Positions 8,238 to 12,662 of a DNA stretch of 12,662 bases are shown here, piece by piece. The stretch covers positions 2,889-15,550 of the forward strand of contig DGPO01000102.1 of the NCBI GenBank assembly GCA_002390485.1, in the 5' to 3' direction. Both the position numbers and the translations under genes were made by a program. The stretch comes from Halieaceae bacterium UBA4438 (GTDB lineage: Bacteria > Pseudomonadota > Gammaproteobacteria > Pseudomonadales > Halieaceae). Each line of letters opens with the position of its first letter. The stretch's first letter is position 1. The notes beneath the pieces are model-generated. The model was given only the letters and a program-made list of their open reading frames with translations. It ran no database searches and was not told the DNA's origin.

Positions 8238-8255
8238 TGTCAGTTTAATGGTACA
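8238..8255 (-). promoter_or_regulatory. PpsR/CrtJ-type operator upstream of bchC
   Basis: An exact TGT-N12-ACA palindrome lies in the 93-bp gap between crtF and bchC. PpsR (CrtJ) represses photosynthesis genes under oxygen or light by binding this pattern in Rhodobacter and other phototrophs. The site covers the predicted -10 of bchC, which fits repression. The pattern is seen; binding is inferred, and the regulator gene is not in this window. Confidence 0.6.
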
Positions 8256-8269
8256 CATGAAAGTGTCAA
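8242..8269 (-). promoter_or_regulatory. Sigma70-like promoter candidate for bchC
   Basis: Reading the minus strand, a consensus -35 TTGACA (8269-8264) overlaps the crtF stop codon. After a 16-bp spacer comes TAAACT (8247-8242), which matches four of six -10 positions. The -10 lies inside the PpsR-type operator. This would start the bchCXYZ-pufQLMC message about 60-65 nt before bchC, in addition to read-through from crtEF. Confidence 0.4.
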
Positions 8270-9420
8270 TAAAAAATGACATCTGATTTCTTTGCCGTCA
8301 CAACGCGCACTAAGGCTGGAATGTGAGTGCGTTTCTCTTTAATCGACGCAAAGCCTGCGCGTTCAAGTGCGGCTTGTAGTTCATGTTTGGTTCGCGGTCT
8401 TCCGCTGCCCATCGCCCAGAGGTAAAAGCCAAAGTAGGTATGACCGATGGATTCAGCGCCGCGAGTATCTGCCATGGGTTCGGCAATAATAAGTTCGCCA
8501 CCGGCTGGCAGGGCCTCAAAGCACCGTGCGAGTAACTTATCGACTGGGTCATCATCATGATCGTGCAGGATGCGGACGAGACTGATCGTGTTAAATGTCT
8601 TTGGAATAGGGTCCTCAAACATATTTCCCGAAATCACCTGTGTGGTGCCGCGATATCGTGGTGCGATCGACGCGATAACCTGTGGGAGGTCGAACACGGC
8701 GGTTTCAATTTCCGGAAAACGCGCTGCTGCGAGTCGAGCGAAGGTCCCAGTGCCGCCACCGATGTCCAGTAAACGCTGTTGCGGCTTTAACTTGATCGCG
8801 TCCAATATGTGATTGGCAATCAGGTGTTGTGAGTCTGCCATAAGCTCGCTGTAGCGTGCCGTCGCAGCCGGATCGCTGTGATTGCCGTCGACGTAAGGCC
8901 AATAACCTCGCAGTGCGGCGTTATCTCTAGAGCGCAAAAGGCTGGCGGGATCTGCCATGTCACGGTAAAGCAAATCGTGATGCCGCAGCATGCTTTGAAC
9001 ACCAGGGTTGCCGTGTATCGAGGCGCCTAACTCGCCGAGAGTCCAGCTGTCGGAGTTCACGGCTTGCAGGAGGTCAATTGCTGTCGCGGCCTTAATTAAC
9101 GTGGCCGCTGCGTCGCGCTCTAGCTCGCAATAGCTTGCGATTTCGTCGAGTGTAGCAATGCGATCTTTTAAGCACTCCAGTAAGCCAAGCTTGTAGGATG
9201 CGCTCAGAGTTTGGGAGTAAACAAAGCCTGCCAGAATATGATGAAGGTCAGTTGCGCGCGTCCGCGCGATAGATTGGCTGATCGGTAGGCGCGCGGCCCA
9301 CTTTTGGAAGGTACTGCTGCGCAGCAGTCTGTTGCGCCACAGTAGGAAACGTCCAAACCGACTGGTCGGCTTGGACGTTTGACCCGTGTACTCCTGATTA
9401 GTCGCAGAACGAATGGCCAT
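8266..9420 (-). CDS. crtF: Hydroxyneurosporene/rhodopin O-methyltransferase
   Basis: CrtF methylates the 1-hydroxy group made by CrtC, giving methoxy carotenoids such as spirilloxanthin precursors. The 384-residue protein has an N-terminal dimerisation/winged-helix region (about 55-135) and a SAM-binding methyltransferase domain: motif I LLDIGGGTG (217-225), the acidic loop AVFDLP (241-246) and ILHDHDDD (284-291), typical of plant-type O-methyltransferases including CrtF. The ATG at 9420 overlaps the crtE stop in TAATG; the longer frame to 9540 runs 120 bp into crtE and is unlikely. There is only a weak ribosome site (AAGTAG), so translation may depend on termination of crtE. Confidence 0.93.
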   Translation of the reverse strand: MAIRSATNQEYTGQTSKPTSRFGRFLLWRNRLLRSSTFQKWAARLPISQSIARTRATDLHHILAGFVYSQTLSASYKLGLLECLKDRIATLDEIASYCELERDAAATLIKAATAIDLLQAVNSDSWTLGELGASIHGNPGVQSMLRHHDLLYRDMADPASLLRSRDNAALRGYWPYVDGNHSDPAATARYSELMADSQHLIANHILDAIKLKPQQRLLDIGGGTGTFARLAAARFPEIETAVFDLPQVIASIAPRYRGTTQVISGNMFEDPIPKTFNTISLVRILHDHDDDPVDKLLARCFEALPAGGELIIAEPMADTRGAESIGHTYFGFYLWAMGSGRPRTKHELQAALERAGFASIKEKRTHIPALVRVVTAKKSDVIFY

Positions 9421-10298
9421 TACGCGGCTACTTGAGCAATCTTCTCGGGTACAAATCGACTCGCTTGTGCGCGAACAATTTTCTGGAGCAAATCCTGGCC
9501 GGCACAGGCTGGCATGCTGTCTAAGCCAGCCTCCAGGCACTGCTTAAGTCGCGTAACCGCTCCGTCAAGACCGAGCTCGCGAACGGCACTAGGGCGATCG
9601 AGTTTGACGTCTATTCCGGTGGGTTTGCCGAGTGTCTCGGGATCTGAAATCGCGTCTTTAATGTCATCTGCGACCTGATAGGCTTCGCCAATGCTCGCCC
9701 CAAGATTGACCCAAGGACCAGGATCAACGCCCGCGGCGGCGGCACCAGCGCACGTTGCGGCAACAAACAGGGCGCCCGTTTTTGCGCGGTGATATCGGGA
9801 AAGGTCGACGCTTCGCTCGCACTCCCAGGCTTGTCCCGCACAGATGCCGTGCGGCGCACCAACCCCACGCGCAACGATGGCGGTCACGAGCGGTACGCGC
9901 TCTGTACGAACGGCATGTATCGCATGGGTGGCTAAGGTTTGAAATGCGGCAACAATGAGGGCATCACCGGTGAGAACGGCAATGCGCTCGCCAAATTTTG
10001 CATGAACGGAGGGTTTTCCTCGGCGCTGAGTCGCATCATCGAAGCAGGGAAGGTCGTCATGAACCAGCGAGGCGCAGTGGAGCAGTTCGATGGCGCTTGC
10101 CGCGGCATTGGCAAGTCCTACGTCACTTGAGTTATTCGCCAGAGCTACGGCCTTGCAGATCTTGGGGCGTACCCGCGCACCGCCGGGAAAAACCGCGTAG
10201 TTAAGGGCCTGCGCGAGCAATGGAGGACACTGCGCGGTCGCGTGTTCTGCCATTGCTTCTTCTAAGTACTGTTCACAATCGAGGAGCCCGTTTTCCAT
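9420..10298 (-). CDS. crtE: Geranylgeranyl diphosphate synthase
   Basis: CrtE condenses isopentenyl-PP units to geranylgeranyl-PP, the precursor of phytoene and of the bacteriochlorophyll tail. The 292-residue protein has both Asp-rich motifs of trans-prenyltransferases: HDDLPCFDD (80-88) and ADDIKD (210-215), plus the GGARVRP segment (39-45) that binds IPP and the GQ-containing motif near 155. Its position next to crtF and divergent from crtC favours CrtE over the related IspA. The start has GGGTGA just upstream and faces the promoter region with two PpsR-type operators. Confidence 0.94.
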   Translation of the reverse strand: MENGLLDCEQYLEEAMAEHATAQCPPLLAQALNYAVFPGGARVRPKICKAVALANNSSDVGLANAAASAIELLHCASLVHDDLPCFDDATQRRGKPSVHAKFGERIAVLTGDALIVAAFQTLATHAIHAVRTERVPLVTAIVARGVGAPHGICAGQAWECERSVDLSRYHRAKTGALFVAATCAGAAAAGVDPGPWVNLGASIGEAYQVADDIKDAISDPETLGKPTGIDVKLDRPSAVRELGLDGAVTRLKQCLEAGLDSMPACAGQDLLQKIVRAQASRFVPEKIAQVAA

Positions 10299-10319
10299 GC
10301 AATCACCCGTTTTTAAAAG

Positions 10320-10337
10320 TGTTGTTTTATTTATACA
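10320..10337. promoter_or_regulatory. PpsR/CrtJ-type operator, crtE-proximal
   Basis: An exact TGT-N12-ACA palindrome lies 22 bp upstream of the crtE start, in the AT-rich divergent region. A -10-like TATAAA for crtE, read on the minus strand (10335-10330), lies inside it. I find no good -35 at the right distance. With the second site it forms the tandem arrangement used for cooperative PpsR binding. Confidence 0.65.
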
Positions 10338-10344
10338 TTATTTT

Positions 10345-10362
10345 TGTCTATATTAGTTGACA
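10345..10362. promoter_or_regulatory. PpsR/CrtJ-type operator, crtC-proximal
   Basis: This second exact TGT-N12-ACA palindrome begins 7 bp after the first; centres are 25 bp apart, so both lie on nearly the same helix face. A -10-like TATATT for crtC (10349-10354, plus strand) lies inside it. The tandem spacing is close to that described for CrtJ/PpsR at Rhodobacter bch and crt promoters. The region should control crtC and crtEF together. Confidence 0.65.
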
Positions 10363-10411
10363 CACTACGCCGATCTTGCAGGCCCTGCAAGCGAGTAGCG
10401 GGAGATTTAGA

Positions 10412-11419
10412 ATGGAGCAACAAGTACTTTCAGGATCTGGTGGGTTGGGTTTTGATATGTCCGTTCCCAAGAACGGATACCGGTGGTGGTATGTCGATGG
10501 GTTTAGTGATTGCGGCTCACACGGGGTAACGCTGATCTTCTTTATCGGTACTGTTTTTTCACCGTTTTACGCGTCGGCTCGAAAGCAAGGGCCGGTGGAT
10601 CCGAGAGAGTTCGTCTGCGTTAACGCGGTGTTCTATGAGCCTAAGCGCAAGCACTGGGCGATGACGGAGCGTCAATCACGCGATCTACAGACGAGCGCTT
10701 CCTCCATTAAGATTGGGCCGTCCGCCATGTCGTATGATGGTAATAGCCTTGTTGTGACGCTTGACGAGCGATCAGCGCCGTTTCGTCGTCCCATTCGAGG
10801 CAAGGTTGTGGTCGACATACCAGAGACGACCTCCGAGTGTTATGCACTTCATACGGGCGGTGAGCATCGCTGGTGGCCCATTGCACCAACGGCGTCTGTG
10901 CGAGTTGAGCTCGACGCACCTCAAGTGTCATGGAGTGGTTCGGCCTACGTCGATACCAATGGTGGGACGGTGCCCTTAGAGCAAACCTTTGATCACTGGC
11001 ATTGGTCGCGTGCCGCGATTGACGATCGACACTGTCGTATTGTCTACGAAGCGCATGCGTCTGACGGCGAAACGTGTTTGATGACGCTGTTTGGAAACGC
11101 GTCAGAGGGGCTTGCGGCTGAGCATTCTGCGCCACGACGCGATTTGAATGTTGGACCGGTCTGGCGGGTGGATCGACCTGCGCGCAGTTACCAAGGGTTT
11201 ACTGTAGGTAAAACGTTAGAGGACACGCCTTTTTATACCCGTAGTCATCTTCTGGATGCGTCCGGGAATAGCGTGATGCACGAAAGCTTGGACTTAGGGC
11301 GCTTCTCGTCTAAGTGGGTTCAGCGCTTGCTGCCCTTTAGAATGCGCAAGATTTTGTATTGGTTATCGGATGCGCGCGGTTTGCGCATCGCGGTCCCGTT
11401 CTCCAAGAGTCTCAAATAG
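10412..11419 (+). CDS. crtC: Carotenoid 1,2-hydratase (hydroxyneurosporene synthase)
   Basis: CrtC adds water to the psi-end double bond of acyclic carotenoids (neurosporene, lycopene), the first step after desaturation in the spirilloxanthin pathway. The 335-residue protein has family-typical segments: the N-terminal GYRWWYVDG (22-30), GVTLIFFIGTVFSPFY (38-53) and, centrally, GSAYVDTNGGTVPLE (176-190) followed by FDHWHWSR (193-200). No signal peptide is evident. The ATG at 10412 follows GGGAGA at good spacing; a TTG start at 10376 is less likely. It is the only plus-strand gene, divergent from crtE, and its last 57 bp overlap the end of crtB on the other strand. Confidence 0.93.
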   Translation: MEQQVLSGSGGLGFDMSVPKNGYRWWYVDGFSDCGSHGVTLIFFIGTVFSPFYASARKQGPVDPREFVCVNAVFYEPKRKHWAMTERQSRDLQTSASSIKIGPSAMSYDGNSLVVTLDERSAPFRRPIRGKVVVDIPETTSECYALHTGGEHRWWPIAPTASVRVELDAPQVSWSGSAYVDTNGGTVPLEQTFDHWHWSRAAIDDRHCRIVYEAHASDGETCLMTLFGNASEGLAAEHSAPRRDLNVGPVWRVDRPARSYQGFTVGKTLEDTPFYTRSHLLDASGNSVMHESLDLGRFSSKWVQRLLPFRMRKILYWLSDARGLRIAVPFSKSLK

Positions 11420-12415
11420 ATCGAGCATCCACAGCGTTCGCGCTTTGAATGGGTCTGCCGTAATGGGCGGCGCAGTGGCACCGCTCTCCACGACCGCGTC
11501 GATCAAAAACTGATTCTGAGGCAGTGCAGGGGTGTTTAGCGCGTGACTGTGAGGTTGTGCGAACACAACCGCGGATGACAGCAGCCCCAGCTTCTTCCTC
11601 GTACCCACAATGGCGCGTTGGTCGATTGAGTTGTAATTATTCTCAATGACTTTGTCACCAATAGCGGCATACAGCTTACGTGCAGCACGGATGCCTGGCT
11701 GGTATTTGCGGGGCAGTTGCGCAATCCCGTGATCCGATCGCTGATAGAGCCAGTCGGCACGCTCGAGCAATCGTTTGACGACCCTACCAACACCGTCTGT
11801 GTACTCTGGGTTTGCAAGCATTTGAGTGGGATCCACACCCTCCGATCGCAACTCGTCGAGCGGCAAATAGATTCGACCAAGCCGAGCGTCCTCGCCAACG
11901 TCGCGGGCAATATTGGTCAGCTGCATCGCAGTGCCAAGATCGGCGGCGCGCGCGAGTGTCTTCGCGTCCCGGACACCCATAAGCACCGACATCATGATGC
12001 CAACAGCGCCTGCGACCCGAGCACTGTAGTCGTAAACGTCTTCTATGGAGTGATATATTTTGCCGTCAGCATCCCAAGCAAAACCCTCGAGGAGGGCGTT
12101 CAAAAGTGCCCGTGGCATATTGTAAGTGTGTACGATCTGAGTCAGTACTCGATCGGTCGCCTTGTATTGAGGCTTGACCTCATAAATACGATCTAGACGA
12201 TAGTGAAGAATTTCTAAGGCTTTCTTAGGGTCTTCACCCTCATCGACCATGTCGTCGGCCTCGCGGCAGAACGCATAGAGTCCGCAGGCGGCGTGCCGCA
12301 TCACTGACGGCAACAAATGAGACGCGAAGTAGAACGAGCGTGATCCGTTAGACAGTTGCTCTTTGCACAGACCCATGTCTGTACTGGGCGTGGGTAGAAA
12401 CTTATTGGCTTGCAT
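11363..12415 (-). CDS. crtB: Phytoene synthase
   Basis: CrtB joins two geranylgeranyl-PP to phytoene, the first committed carotenoid step. The 350-residue protein has SRSFYFAS (25-32), the first Asp motif DDMVD (54-58) in CREADDMVDEGED, and the second in NIARDVGEDARLGRIYLP (168-185), all diagnostic for squalene/phytoene synthases. The first ATG has AAGG upstream and overlaps the crtI stop by 14 bp; Met14 is a possible alternative start. The C-terminal end overlaps crtC tail-to-tail, so there is no room for a terminator between the two genes. Confidence 0.96.
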   Translation of the reverse strand: MQANKFLPTPSTDMGLCKEQLSNGSRSFYFASHLLPSVMRHAACGLYAFCREADDMVDEGEDPKKALEILHYRLDRIYEVKPQYKATDRVLTQIVHTYNMPRALLNALLEGFAWDADGKIYHSIEDVYDYSARVAGAVGIMMSVLMGVRDAKTLARAADLGTAMQLTNIARDVGEDARLGRIYLPLDELRSEGVDPTQMLANPEYTDGVGRVVKRLLERADWLYQRSDHGIAQLPRKYQPGIRAARKLYAAIGDKVIENNYNSIDQRAIVGTRKKLGLLSSAVVFAQPHSHALNTPALPQNQFLIDAVVESGATAPPITADPFKARTLWMLDLFETLGERDRDAQTARIR

Positions 12416-12662
12416 GACTTGGCGCCTTAATCAGGTTGTCGATCACCTTCGCAGATGAAAGAACAGCCGGCATACCGGCGCCAGGATGAGTGCCCGCGCC
12501 CACTAAGTAGAGACCGTCAACTTCCTCACTCTTATTGTGAGGGCGGAAATAAGCGCTTTGAGTGATTCGAGGTTCAAGCGAGAACCCAGCACCTTTGACC
12601 GAGTTAAGTCGGTTTTGAAAGTCGAGCGGTGTCAGCATGAGAGACGTTGCAAGATTGTCACC
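12402..12662 (-). CDS. crtI: Phytoene desaturase, C-terminal part (cut by window edge)
   Basis: Only the last 86 codons and the stop are in the window; the gene continues past base 12662. The visible part has the CrtI hallmarks MLTPLDFQNRLNS, GAGFSLEP, ITQSAYFRPHN and the FAD-binding end LYLVGAGTHPGAGMP. CrtI desaturates phytoene stepwise to neurosporene or lycopene. CrtD (methoxyneurosporene desaturase) is related, but adjacency and 14-bp overlap with crtB favour CrtI. The ATG at 12638 is internal, not the start. Confidence 0.9.
   Translation of the reverse strand, partial: GDNLATSLMLTPLDFQNRLNSVKGAGFSLEPRITQSAYFRPHNKSEEVDGLYLVGAGTHPGAGMPAVLSSAKVIDNLIKAPSHASQ

Noticed and set aside
9421..9540. 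Longer N-terminus of CrtF reaching to 9540
   Set aside because: It would lie fully inside crtE; the TAATG overlap start gives the usual CrtF length.
10357..10362. TTGACA as the -35 of crtC
   Set aside because: No -10-like hexamer lies 15-19 bp downstream; the match is explained by the ACA half of the PpsR-type palindrome.
10707..11135. Minus-strand ORF of 142 codons
   Set aside because: It is antisense to crtC, with no recognisable domain.

Overview
This window is the core of a photosynthesis gene cluster from a purple, bacteriochlorophyll a-containing proteobacterium. It carries type II reaction-centre genes (pufL, pufM, pufC), the chlorophyllide a reductase and bacteriochlorophyllide dehydrogenase genes (bchX, bchY, bchZ, bchC) and spirilloxanthin-type carotenoid genes (crtE, crtF, crtC, crtB and the end of crtI). 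The tetraheme lipoprotein PufC, the divergent PufQ-like protein and the absence of pufBA in front of pufL suggest a marine aerobic anoxygenic phototroph of the gammaproteobacterial NOR5/OM60 (Halieaceae) type. That placement is inference; only the gene content is seen directly.

Layout from right to left, which is the direction of most transcription. At the right edge lie the last 86 codons of crtI, overlapping crtB by 14 bp, both on the minus strand. crtB runs tail-to-tail into crtC (plus strand), and their coding 3' ends overlap by 57 bp. A 113-bp intergenic region separates crtC from the divergent crtE and holds two exact TGT-N12-ACA palindromes, the PpsR/CrtJ operator pattern. From crtE leftwards everything is on the minus strand: crtE-crtF, a 93-bp gap with one exact and one near-match PpsR-type site plus a promoter candidate, then bchC-bchX-bchY-bchZ-pufQ-like, a 108-bp gap with two stem-loops, then pufL-pufM-pufC. 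A strong stem-loop follows pufC at the left edge. There is no gene-free stretch above 300 bp.

How the genes work together: CrtE makes geranylgeranyl-PP, CrtB makes phytoene, CrtI desaturates it, and CrtC and CrtF hydrate and methylate the ends to give methoxylated carotenoids of the spirilloxanthin series. BchXYZ and BchC carry out two late steps on the way to bacteriochlorophyllide a. PufL and PufM bind the pigments and quinones of the reaction centre, and PufC re-reduces the special pair. Most minus-strand junctions are stop/start overlaps (ATGA, TAATG or 14 bp), so translation is probably coupled.

The cluster itself is a known type and I see no wholly new system. The points most worth a second look are the missing LH1 genes between bchZ/pufQ and pufL with stem-loops left in their place, the paired PpsR-type operators, reaction-centre substitutions (L213 Asn with M44 Asp, L104 Gln, M214 Val, R. 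sphaeroides numbering), the acidic tail of PufC, and the convergent crtC/crtB overlap.
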